The notes under the pieces were generated by a model. It had not been told where the DNA came from, did no database searches, and was given only the letters and a program-made list of their open reading frames with translations. A program made the position numbers and the translations under genes. Shown in pieces: positions 27,599 through 39,600 of a DNA stretch of 64,000 nt (within the stretch, counting starts at the first letter, position 1; each line of letters begins with the position of its first letter). The DNA lies in the NCBI GenBank assembly GCA_023374025.1, contig SIJG01000002.1, forward strand, positions 1,709,790 through 1,773,789, read 5' to 3'. This DNA comes from Heterodera schachtii (lineage: Eukaryota; Nematoda; Chromadorea; Rhabditida; Heteroderidae).

Positions 27599-29426
27599 AT
27601 GTCAAAGAATGGAGGAGGGAAAGTGTTTCTGCGCGATTCGCTCGTCGGTTGGCTTGGCGAATTCGTGGCACTGAACAAAACGCCCGACTGTCGCCTGTCC
27701 TCCGCCTCACACCAATTTCTGAACGAGGCCATTTTGGAGGAGCGGCAAAAAACAGCCGAAGTCGGAAAAGCCAACCAAAAATTGCAGCAAAAAGCTAAAC
27801 AAAAATTTCGGTCGGGAATTTTGGTGATTTCTAACATCACCGATTCGATGCCGAAACCAGCAGAGGGAGAGAATGGATTGAATGGCAAAATTGAACGAGT
27901 CTCAAAAAAAGGGCTAAGGTGTAGAATTGTGGTCCCGCCGGAAAATAAACTTAAAAATTTTATTTTTGTTTTTCCTGGGGTGAAAAAATGTGCTGATTAT
28001 GAATCTGAGCTTAGGTTTTGTAAAATCACGGATTTTATCTTTGATTTTTTATCAAGTAGATTTTTTTCAAAATTTTTTAAATTTTCTTTACAAGAATTTG
28101 TGGTGAAAAAATGTTCTAATCACGAATATAAACTTAGTTGCAAAAGCCATCCTTTTGTCTATGATTTTTCATCAATTCTCACTGAAAAATAAACTGCTGC
28201 CAAGCGGGCTCGAACCCCAGACCCCGTCTCACATGACCCGTAAGGGCCAGTAATTAAATTTCAAAAATCGTAAAAAACGAACAACTTAACTTATCCAATC
28301 ATTCAATAGCTCATTCGAAAGCTACAAATTCTGTGTATAAGTTTTTTACGCCCGATTAATTTTCTTAAAGTTTTCGGAAAAACCAAGTACTTGATAAAAA
28401 ATCATAGATAAAATCAGTGATTTTGCAAAATCTGAGCTCAGATTCGTAATCAGCACATTTTTTCACCCCAGGAAAAACAAAAATAAAATTTTTAAGTTTA
28501 TTTTCCGTCGGGACCACAATCCTACACCTTTGCCCAAAAAAGAGAGGAGGGCCTATGGCCTGGACGAGAACACTGACTTTTGTGACTCTCGACTCCTTAA
28601 AATTTAAAAATTTTCTTAAATTCCTTTGGCGTTGTGTTCAGGGACCACGGCATCTGCGCTCCGTCTCCAGCCAAACGGCCGTTTTACGCCTGCGGCAGCG
28701 GCTTCGATGCCACAAAAATGGAAATGTTGCCACGACTGATGGCGACAGTGCGCGTCCGCCGGTGTGCCATCACGCGCGGCACGTGTCAATGCCCTGCGGG
28801 GGTGGCGGTGAAGGGCAGATGATGACCGCGGCATCGTCGCCGCGCGTTGGGCGACTTTTTCCGCACCGTTTTCGGCGCGGGGACCGCCGCAGCGGAGAGA
28901 ATGGCGAGGCAAAAAAAATAATAAAATAAATAATGCTAATTTCTTAAAAACAAAATAAAGGAACAAAAAATTAAAGCCTGGATAGAATATGATCCTTGTA
29001 CAGGAGGATTTGGCTCTATTACAGTGTTTACGCGTCCAATTAATACAAATTATTTAATTATCAGCCAAGATTTCCCAGGGCCCTAGTCCGGGCCCTGTAT
29101 TTTTTTTGGAAAATGCAAAATGATCCGGAGTCCTGTTAAAATAGGACTTTTTGATCCGGAATCCTGTCCGGGTCCGATTCATAAATCCGAGCCCTGTTCC
29201 GGGTTTTTTTTTTCAAAATTCCAGGCTCTACAAAAAGACAAATTAAATAAAATAAAACTTGGTTTCACTGAATTTGATTTTAATTAAATATATTATTTTT
29301 TTTAATAATCATATTTTTTGTTGTTGATTTTAATTTTTGTTTAAGGGCCAAAAGTTCGAGCGGCCAAAAACGGCGATTTCGGAAATGGACGAAACGGCCG
29401 AAGGCACCGCCAACACGGCACATTAA
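27599..29426 (+). CDS. Unrecognised small basic, Cys-containing protein
   Basis: I do not recognise this protein. Three exons chain in phase: 27599-27918, 28642-28801 and 29346-29426, giving 186 residues. Exon 1 encodes a soluble domain beginning MSKNGGGKVFLRDSL, with a Gln/Lys/Ala-rich helix. Exon 2 encodes a Cys-rich piece (HGIC, YACGSGF, RRCAIT, CQCPAG). The last exon is short and rich in Thr/Glu/Ala. The base composition of exons 1 and 2 (GC-rich, third-position bias) looks coding and stands out from the AT-rich surroundings, which is the main support. The donor of exon 1 lies at the very edge of a foldback element that fills most of intron 1, and intron 2 contains the 29.1 kb repeat. It may be a nematode-specific gene or a decaying one. 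Confidence 0.45.
27916..28530. mobile_element. Foldback (MITE-like) element with 144-bp inverted arms
   Basis: The left arm 27916-28059 and the right arm 28388-28530 are reverse complements with only about ten mismatches or gaps in 144 bp. Both begin AAGGTGTAG (A/G)ATTGTGGTCCC at the outer end. Inside the left half a second, more diverged copy of the same unit follows (about 28095-28180). The centre holds a tRNA-like piece: read on the minus strand, 28197-28245 contains a perfect B box, GGTTCGAGCCC. No transposase is encoded, so it would be non-autonomous. It occupies most of intron 1 of the gene at 27599. Confidence 0.8.
29068..29225. repeat. Short repeat with CCGGG/GATCCGGA words, related to the 17.7 kb unit
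   Basis: This piece has repeated GGGCCCT, GATCCGGA and TCCTGTCCGGG words around TTTTTTTTGGAAAAT, the same spacer as in the GGGATCCC repeat at 17698-17850. It sits in intron 2 of the unrecognised gene. Probably both are diverged copies of one dispersed family. Confidence 0.5.
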
Positions 29427-30415
29427 GCAACAACCATTGAGCAGCGAACCAAAAGATGGAGCAATTCTTTTTTAATCATTTAACAAATTTAGAAGAATTT
29501 TGCGATAAATTTAAATAAACGAAAAATTTATTAACTTTTAAATTAATTTTTCTTTTTTTTTTTGCTTTGATCATTTTGGAAATCGATAAAGTCAAAAACG
29601 TTTCAAATTATTGCTTGGAAGCAAAAATAACCGAGACTTTTCTCGAGTTTTTACTCTCGAAAATCATCGGCAATTCATCCATTTAAATCTTTTTAGCTCC
29701 CATCAAAAATTTCCTTCGAATACTCATTTTTTAATTTAAGAATTTTCGATCGCCCAAAATTCTTTCAGGAGTGATCACTCTGATCAGGTGTCAATCGTTT
29801 GACTCACTCTTTCCGTGTCAATCGTTTGGCCATTCGTTCTTCGGCTGACAGTTGGCCCTTTTCCGTCGTTTCAAATTTATTTGTTCATTGTGTTGCAAAA
29901 CAAAAAAAAAATTGCTTGGGAGTCGAACTTTGAGCTTTAACTTCACATTAGCCTGCCCAATCTGACACATTTAGCCAAATTAAATGATAAAATAATTAAT
30001 TAAATTTAATTATCGATTTTCAAATGTCAATTAAATTTTCTTACGTCCGCTTAATGCGATCACTTCGTTAAAGCGATTAAATTGCTGCTCAATGTCAATA
30101 AATTGCACAGATTTGCACCCCAACAGAAAGCAAACACAGAAAAAGGCAAAAAACCAAATTAAAAGTGAACATTTTGCAAATTTAAATTTAAAAAATTATT
30201 ATTTTCTTTCTCAAACTTTTTCAATTTCATTTCCCCCCTTTCTTTTTTTATTTTTGTCCATTTCCATTCCCCGCGGCGTTTTGTGCATACAAATGACGCG
30301 ACCAAAAAACATTCTCCGCAATATTGACTTTTCCGCCAAATTTTGAGTAGCGCAACAAAAAAAAAAAAAGGTAAAAAGGGGGGGGGGACGACAAATGATC
30401 AAAAAGGAGCAAAAG

Positions 30416-30497
30416 AGGGACAAATGGCCAAAGTGGTAGGATAAGAAGGACAAATGGCCAAACTGGTAGGATAAGAAGGACAAATGGCCAAAAAGGG
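30416..30497. repeat. 30-bp tandem repeat, about 2.7 copies
   Basis: The unit GGACAAATGGCCAAAGTGG followed by TAGGATAAGAA repeats almost perfectly, with one G/C change between copies 1 and 2. Confidence 0.85.
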
Positions 30498-30753
30498 GGG
30501 AGGAGCTTAACAAAGCAACTGCCAAAAATGGAGAGGGATGAGATCACCCAAAATTAAGCAAATTAAGCCAATTAATGAGCATTCCATTGAAAACGCCGCA
30601 TCCGTCTGCTGCTCATTATCGCCTTCGCTTCCTCTCACCCATCCCCAAACATTCTCTTACAAATGCAATGCTTCTCCAAATGCTTCTCACCCGCCCGCCC
30701 CCCCCCCCTTTCGTCGTCCCTCTTCCCTTAATTAGCATCGTTAATGGAATTCT

Positions 30754-30775
30754 CCCCCCCCCCCCCCCCCCCCCC
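30754..30775. repeat. 22-base C homopolymer
   Basis: This is the longest of several dozen C or G runs in the window. It lies in spacer DNA next to another C-run at 30698-30707. Confidence 0.9.
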
Positions 30776-33699
30776 TCCCGTGGACGGAATGCAAATGAAA
30801 ATGTGTGTTATGGTGCCGAAGAATTAATTAACATCATTTGCCCCATGGGAACACAATGACTTTTTTGCCATGGCACATATGTAATCACTTAGTTGCGAAC
30901 ACATAATAATGCTTACATTTCTGTATATATTTTTTTATTTAAAATTAAAAATCTGTTTGAAATGCCAAATTTCAAATTCTATTCTTTCGGCACTTTTATC
31001 CTCCGGCTGAGGGAGGCGACCCAACACCCCGGCGGCACGCAAAAAATTCAACTTTCCCGTATATTCGATTGCAAAATAAATTATTTGCTTCAAAAACAAT
31101 TTTTTAAATAAATTTTTATTTGAAATTTAAAATTTAAAATTCGACCAAAAACAAAGACCAAAATTAAGCAAAGATCACTTTGGGCCCAACGAATGCCAAA
31201 ACATTTGCATTTTGCGCATTTTAAGAAAGTGGCACGAATGAATGTGGCCACAAAAAACAGCAATAGAAAAAGGAGAAAAAACAACGGCGGGAAGAAGATG
31301 AAGCTTATTCTCCCTTCGCTTGGCCAAAGAAAGTGCCGCTAATTGGGATTGTTTGGCAAATTGGCCAAAAAATTCCCTCCCCGGCACAGTCATCCCTCAG
31401 AAAATGCGCGAGAAAAACAAATATTCGGCGGCGGCTTCGACCTCCTCAAATGGTTGCCATCCAACAATATATTTTCGGTGTCAAATTCTGTCGTTATTTT
31501 CCGATTTTCGCTTTGTTTGAACGGATTAATTTTTGAATTTTGGCATTTACTTTTTTGGTGCCAAATTTTACTTCAAATATTTCATTTCACCCGTTTCGAC
31601 CGATTGGATTACGCCACGACGCGACAAATTTGGCCCAACTGTCGGCGGTTTGAGTATTTGTGGGAGAGTGTTGTGGCCTCATTATATGTAAAAGATGCCA
31701 TTGTGGCCAAAGGTCGGCCGTGCCAGAATAAGCCTATAAAAAGGCTTATCAAAAGTGCCGATGCCACGCGAAGATTGGCCATATTCATTTTCGATTATTC
31801 CGTTTTCAATTTTGTATTTTTTCTAAATGGCACAATTGCCAATTTGCCAACACAAAAGAAACATTCGCTGAATTTGCGTGCCAATTCAATGCTTCTCCTC
31901 CATCTTCTCTTTTTGAGCTTTCGGCTCCTTTATTCAATTTTTCAAAAATTCCTTTTTGAGTTTCAATTTGCGCTTTTTGTGCCTCAAATTCCCCCGGGGG
32001 CACCCATTCATTCATTCCATTTAATCCAATGATTGATAGTCAGCTGTTTTGGAATGGCATTTTTGCTTTCCAAATTTGGATTTTTAAATTTTGTTCGCCT
32101 TTCTTTCATTTATTGGCCATTATTTTATTCTTTTTAAGTGCCATTCTATCGCCCCCTTATTGAATTAATTAATTATCTGCTGATTGACATCACTGACAGA
32201 TGATTTTGGCACTTTTAATACAAATAAAAGCCCATTGCTTTTCTAAATTAATTCCAAATTATTATTTAATTTTCTCAAATTTTGCCGCTTTTTGTGCGCA
32301 TTTAAAATGTTTTTTGTTCGTTTATCTTTGCTCTCCTTTTTTTCATCATTTTCTTCCCTCCTAAAACAATCAAATCTTTTCTGTATTTTTGTTCCATTTT
32401 TGACCACCTATTTCCCCCTCTAATTACATCAGTTTTTCTATTTTTTTCTTTGCATTTATTTGCGACTTGGCCATAGAATCCCTCCGGGCACAATTAATTA
32501 ATTGCTATTGCCCCTCTCTCTTTCCCTCCCCCCTCTATGCATTTTCCCGTGCTTTTCCTGCTCTGCTCCAAGTAACGGCGGTGAGTGAGAAGTTCCGCCG
32601 AGGGGGCGGAAGACAATTTGCCCCCTTCCCCTCTCCCACTCCCCCTCCCCTCTTTCCCCCTATGCTTTTCCCTATGCTTTTCCCTCCTCCCCCCCCCCCC
32701 CTCTCTATGCGTTTGCTTTGCTTTTTTCCTTCGCTTTTTCTCGTCCCCTCCCCCTCTTCCTAAATACTTTATTAGGTACAGCGCGGCTACTCACTCACTC
32801 ACTTCCCTTATTTGTTAAGGGACGTGTGGGCACATTTTGCCTAAGTTTTTCATCGAATTTTTGGCATTGCCCGAGGCACAAAAAACGGTTTGATTGGCAC
32901 TTTGTTCTTCGGTCTTCTTCAAATGAAGGGTTGTTGCCAAAAGCGCATCTCCCCCCCCCCTTCCCCCGCTTTTTCCATTCGTTCGTTTCGCTTCGTTTCC
33001 CTCCATCGGTTCTTTGAGTGAATGAATTGACAAAAATTGGCAATGGCATTTTTAAATTAAATTAAAAATTTAATTTTGGATGCATGACATCCTTTAATAT
33101 TTTTTGTTTTATTATTTGATGCAATGGCATTTCATTTCTTTTCCCTTTTGGGAGAGCACTCGCAAAAATTGGCCAATAAATGAAAAGTTGCGAAACGCAA
33201 AAAATGCCAAAAATGGAAAAGAAAAGCGAAGTTTCATTTGTCGTCGGTTTGCCCTTCAGTTGAGTGATGCCGCACTTCACACTTGACAAGCCCATCGGCC
33301 CCTTTTATATTTGTACGGCGTAAAAGCACAAATAAGTCCCGGGGATTGAGCCTTTCAGCAGGCCAAAAATTGCCAAAATGTGTTGGCGGCGTCTTCGAAA
33401 TAATATTTTGTAATGGCACGAACCCTCCGGGCACAAAAAGTGATAAAGCATCATAGAGAGCCAAGATTATTAGTTGACTGCGATTTGGCTTCACTGTGCA
33501 TAATCCCTTCTGATCTTCGAGATTTGGCTGTTTGATGGTCTGATCAGTTCATTTTCGATCGGATATTATTTGTCTGCCATTTTCTGTGATTTGCTTGGAT
33601 TTATTTTTAAATTTGCGATCATTCCCCTTTTTTGCCATTTCTCTTTTTCATCGCAATTTTACCAAAAAATAATTGAAAAAGTTTCAGATTTAAGTTCAA

Positions 33700-36600
33700 A
33701 TGGCTCCAACTTTGGAGAATGTTTCCCAGATCACCATTCTGCCCATTGGCGACGGCGATTGCCACGACGAGTGCCTTTACTTTGTGGTGGACATCGGCCG
33801 GGCGGTGCCATTGGTAAGTTTTTGAAATTTCACTTTTTAAAATTCACTTTGAAATTAATCCCCCCACCAATCTCTTCTCCCATTTTCCAATTTTTTTAGG
33901 AGTACGGTCTTCCGCTGTACGGTTTTTTGATGCCAATTTTGGTGCTAATTACCACAGCAATTAATGTGTGATTTTTAATTTTTATTTTCCATCGTTTCAA
34001 TTCCCCCCCCCCCATTTTGTTCAGTCTTTCATTGTTGTTGTGCTCTCCCAACGGCACCTTCGGACGCCCACCAATTTTGTGCTTTTGGCGATGGCCGTCG
34101 CCGACCTTTTGACGGGTAATTAACGAGAGAAAGTAATTAATTATTGCTAATTAAAATTTTTTAGGTCTCAGCTCCATCCCTTGGTTTATTTACTATTACA
34201 CGTTGCACGGCTTTGAGAAGGACCAAACGGACGAAGTGATTAAATTAAATATTTTTATTTTTTAATAAATTAAAATTTTAAATTTTAATTATTTAAATCC
34301 CTCCCTCAAATTTTGCCAGGGTTTGCCCGCCTTTTGGTGCCGTGTTTACCCGCTGTTCTCCCAAATCATTCCGACCATATGGCACACCAGTGCCATTTGG
34401 CTGAGTGTTTTCCTCGCCGTTCAGCGCTATGTGTACGTTTGTGTGCCGTCGCAGGTAAAATTGGGAAAGAAAAGCATAAAACAATGCAAAATAATAATAA
34501 ATAAAAAAAATTTAATGAATTTTATGCCAAAAAATTGAAATTGCGAATAATTTTAATTGGTAATTTGGCCAAATCAATGCGAAATGTTTTCAAAATGAAT
34601 GAATGGCACGGCACAGGTGCACCGCATTTGTACACCCTGCAGAACAAGGCGAGCGGTGGCGACGATAATAATGGTGAGACAAAAGTAAAAATAATTAAAA
34701 TATTTCAATTTCATAATTAATTATGATTTTAAAAATTTTAATGCCAAAGTTGGATGGGAAAACGCTTTTTTAAAAAGTCATTTTCCATATTTTTTGAACC
34801 CCAAATTGGGAATAAAAAATTATACTTAATTATGTGGTAAAGTTAAACAATTATTAAATATTAATATTTTTTGTTCGATTTTAATTTCCCCTCTCGTCTC
34901 TCTCTTTTTGGCCTTTTTTTCTCGGCACTTTCCCCTCTCCCTTCCCTCAGTGTTCCGTGCTTACCGAGTTGCCCGAGCTGTTCGGCAAGTACATGGAACG
35001 CGTGCACATCGCGCCCGGCCGTACGATGTGTCTGCTGCGCTACTCCGCGTGGGTTCGGCACGGCGTCGGCGTCAACGCGTTCTTCGCCCTCCATTATTGG
35101 TTTCGCGTCGCATTGGTCCACGCGCTTCCGTGCGCATTGCTTTTGATATTCACTGTAAGGAGAAAACAAAGACTAAGTCGAGGTTTTGTCCTTTTGTCCT
35201 TGGGAGCCAAGAACGCCCTTGAAAATGCCGCTTTTTATTTTTTGAAAATTCATTTAATCTATCTTAAGCCCAGATTCAAAATGATCGCTTCCTTTTTTGG
35301 AATCACTTTTATTTTATGTCGGCGAAGGAATTTGCGGTTTTTTAATCGTCCAAATTAAATTTGACAAATTATTAAATATTAATTTTTAATTAATTTCCAT
35401 TCTTTTCGCTTTTTTCCGTTTTAATTTGTTGTTTCTTCTATTCTTTATTTTGTTCTGTTTTTGCGCACAGATTGTACTCATTCGGACCATCCGTCGTGCC
35501 GAACAGCGACGGCGAAGTTGGGCGACCGGCGACGCCGCCGGGGAGACAAATGGGACGACGGCACTGAGAGACGGGCCAAAGGGAGGGGAAAAGGGGAGCA
35601 TATCGGCACGGTAATAAACTAATTACACGCTAATTGAGTCTTAGAAACAAAAAATAATAATTGTTCATTTTTGCAGGTTCATCTCCGGCGCCCGCAGTGC
35701 CAATCTTTTAGGTTTAAAGCGGACGAATTCGTGGAGCGGCACCGCCTCGTCGAACGGCGACGGCGCCGCCAATGGCAGCGCCGGGGCCGCGCCGCCGACA
35801 TTCGCCGCGGGGATTGGCGGCGCCGGCGGCGGTGGGCGGACGCTAATGGCCACCAGCAAAATGCTAACGGCAATTTGTACCGTTTTTTTGCTGTTGGAGG
35901 TGAGAAAAACGGAAATGGAAAAGGAAAATTAAATTGCAATTATTTATTTAAAATTTAATTTAAAAAATTAGTGCCTATTTATTTTGTTTTGAAATGTTCG
36001 GCACAAAACCCAATTGACTATAGGGCCAAAAGAAGAAGGGGGAGGGACGGAGGGCAAATGTTTCCTTACACAAAAAGTGAGTCGGAGATAATCTGATTTT
36101 GCGGGGATGGCACACGGAGTTTCGGGGGCGGGGAAAGCGGCGATATTTGGCCAAATTGGCCCAATTCTTCCCGAAAATGGCACTTTGTTTTATTTTTATG
36201 GAACACTAAGACGGCAAAAAATGACCTGAAATCTTTTTTTTTTGTTTAAATTTCGACTTGGCAAAAGCCTTTTTTAATTGGTTTCTCTGTTTAAGTTTAC
36301 GTTTTGCTAATTTTTTTTCTTAAAAATGCCAAAATTTTGGCACAATGCCAAAAAAGGCATTTATTTTTGTGACCTGCTGACCCCTTCCCTCTTAATATTG
36401 TATTTTATCTCCTAGCAAAATTTTTAAATTTTTGTTTTCTTTTTAAACATTTCTCCTAATTTTCCCCCCCCCCCCTAAAAAATGTTTTCCCACGGCTTCG
36501 CCCCCCCCCGACAAAAAGTGTCCCCCGTCCCTCCGTCGGTCCGTCCGTCCGATGTTTGACTTTCGCTTCCGCCCAAATGATGTGCATATATTTAAGCGTG

Positions 36601-39600
36601 TACTCATCCCACCGGCGGAGGTGCCGAACTTTCGTCGGCACGTCCCCTCACGGCACAAAACATTTGCCATCATTCATTTTGACGGCAATTTTCGGCCCTT
36701 GAAAAATTGATTTTTTTGCCCCCCCCCTCCCTGGCCAAATGCCAATTCATTAATCATTTGAATGATGGTTATGCGCTATTATGAATTAATAAAAGGGCAA
36801 TTGACTGTTTATTTTTGGAATGGCACCGCTCAAAAATTGTCAAACATTTGACAATTATCTGATGAATAGCCATTAATTAATTTATTTGCCTCAAAATGCG
36901 TTCATTAGCTAGCTGATAATGATTGATCGTCTTTATGATTGAATTTCCATCCTTTTAAAGTAATTCGGTTGTCCCTAAACTCTTTCAGTCAATGCTTTTC
37001 GAAATACATGGAGGGTCGAGACTCTCGAGCGAACACTCACAAAGACATAAAGCAGTGCCAAAACTGGTCTTGCCTCTCTTTCGAGTGCCCTCCCTTCTCC
37101 CTTCCGCTCTTTCAGTGATCATTTGCTTCGATCACTTCTCATTCATCTTCGTTTCCCATTCGCTTTGCTCATTCATTTGCGCTTAGCATATGGCCCATAA
37201 AGTTGGCCGCGACATTTGAGCTGTTTGCTCAACTCTTAAGCCGCCCGCCGCTTCCTTTGGCCAATCCTCGCGGGGATTTGTCAGATCAGCAAAGATCGGA
37301 TGACAGAAATCATTGGACGGCGATTGTTGCTGCTGATTGTGCTGTTGCATTATATTATTAGCCATTTGCTATGACAAAATCCATGGCTTTGCTTTTACCC
37401 CCCCAACCGTCCGCCGATCATTCGGCGGCATTCATTCCAACGGCTGAGGGATCCCAAAAAATGTGCCAATGTTTCATTTCCAAAATTATCTTTTTTTTCT
37501 GATCACTTTGGCCAATTAAACTTACAGTATCTGTTGACTTGATTCTTTTCAATGTCCCATTTGTTTCTCTGTTTTTTAAATTAGCTTCACAAATTCGTTT
37601 TACGATGCACAAAATATGCATTTTTTGATTGCTTAAATTTTACCTTTCCAAATTTTTTCCACATTTTCCCATTGAAAATGCCGCCCTTTTCCTTCCCCTA
37701 AATCGCTGTGGTGCCCCCAACTGTTTTGATGGGTGCTCCCGTGCCGGATTTATGCGTTTCCTTCCGCCACCATTGGCATTATCCCCGGGGGCATATTTCA
37801 AATTTTTGCTGCCGCCCCAAAGGGCCACAAAATTTGTTGGGCCAATTCGGAAGTGAACGGCCCCTTTTTGGGCGATTTTCTTCTTCCACAGCCTTTTGTC
37901 ATTCTGTGCCATAAATGTAACAACAAAAACTTGTTCATGCATTTCTCAGTTTTGTCCTTTCGATTTCGTCATTTGTCCCCTCAAAAAGAGGCGATTTTTA
38001 CTCTTTTCAAATTTGGCACTTTCCCTTCGGACAGTTTGGCGTTCGACGGAATCTTTGGTGCCAAATAAAAGAAAATTGCCGTTTGAGTTCGGCACTTTTT
38101 AAACATGCCGTGAAGCTTCTCCAGCTTGGGTTTAATACTGCTGGAAGATGACAAAATGGGCATATTCCAAATTATTTGTGTGTTAGCCCCCCCCCCCCCC
38201 TTTTTTCCCCTAAAATGCCATTTTCCATTCCGTTCTTTCCCAAATTCGAATCCGATGCGATGTCATTTCTCCCACCCCCCTCCCGCTTAAAATGTCCAAA
38301 TATTCATTACATTTCGTTTACATTTTCTGTTTGTATTCATCTGTTCTCCGCTTCCCCGCCCCCCGGGGCCTATCGATGGCCGCGCATATAAAATAAATGT
38401 TTGGGGGGGGGGCGGCAAATAAAAACATTTTCCGGCACAAAATGCCTTTTGCTGCTGTTTGTTGGAATTCGGACGGACGGAAAACGCACGGAAAATTTTT
38501 AGGCGAAAAGGGGGGGGGGAGGGAGGAGGGACCCACGCCACCCCCGAATTATTCATCAGCAGCAGGCAGCCAATGCTAATGGAATGGATGCACATGGACA
38601 TTATTCTTCTTCCTCCCCCGGTAGACCCACGGATAAAAAGCATTGCCCCGCGGGGAACAAAAAGTGGCACAACAATTTGGGGAGGGGGGGGGGAGTGCCA
38701 AAAATTCAATCTGTTTGAGTGGGGGGGGGGGACGACGTCTGTTGGGTTTTTGGCTAATTTTGAGATTAAAAGGATTTTGGGAGGGAATGTTAGGGCATTA
38801 CATATATGTTATCACAATGTCAGGCACGCCTAATTTCGGAAATTTGATCATTTCATGCCCTCGGGGGATGCCCTTAGGCATCGTCCGATCCGTCGTCGTT
38901 CATTAAAGGTCATTCATTAGCAGTGATTAATGCGGCCGCTGTTTCGTTTGTTCCTGCCAAAATTGCTTCCCCCCCCCCAATTTCTGCTTTCTTTCGATCC
39001 TTCTTTGTTTGTTCCTGCCAATGCTCCTTCCCCAGCTGCGAAAAAAGCTTTATTGTGGATAAGTGCCGTCATTTTTTGGTGATGATTTCTCCTCGGGTGC
39101 CAAAATTCCACGTTCCGTGCCATTGGAGTGCATTTTCCGTAAGCAAATCCCGGACGGAAGTTGGGTCACGTGAACCCGTAGAGCGGCAAGATGCTAATGC
39201 GAACAAGAAGCATCAAAAATATGTATTGCTTTAACGACAGCGCATAAATAGGGAAAATCAAAGCGAGCGAAATGCCAATGCCAAAAAACAAAAATCAAAT
39301 TCCAACTGCCATTTTTGCCTTAAAGTTATTCTTGCATAATTAGCGTCTCATCAATTTGCCCCCATTCTCTGTTCAGCTCCCCGCCGCGTTCATCTTCACC
39401 CTGCACCTTTTGTTGGCCACTGATTTTGTGCCGAATACGCCGCATGCCTATCGCGTGCTGAATGTGACACTGATCATCAGGTAATATAATTTTCAACAAT
39501 TTTCAATTATTTTTATTTCGCATAAATTCAATTATAATTGGAAGGATTTCCATTTTAATTCATTTATATTTGGAATTTCCATTTTTCTGTAAAATGTTTG

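Larger units (their letters stand above)
29427..33699. other. 4.3 kb without a convincing gene
   Basis: AT-rich spacer with many homopolymer tracts. It holds a partial tRNA-like piece at about 29911-29960 on the minus strand (B-box-like GTTCGACTCCC, no A box), a 30-bp tandem repeat (30416-30497) and the longest C-run of the window (30754-30775). An open stretch at 31343-32032 is rich in Phe, Leu and Ile and looks non-co­ding. The promoter of the peptide GPCR presumably lies at the right end. Confidence 0.45.

Noticed and set aside
28197..28245. tRNA gene inside the foldback element
   Set aside because: Only a B box and a T-arm-like end are present; there is no A box or acceptor pairing.
31343..32032. 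229-codon open stretch on the plus strand
   Set aside because: It is dominated by Phe, Leu, Ile and Ser from T-rich spacer sequence, has no recognisable motif and no splice context, and lies in a gene-poor stretch.
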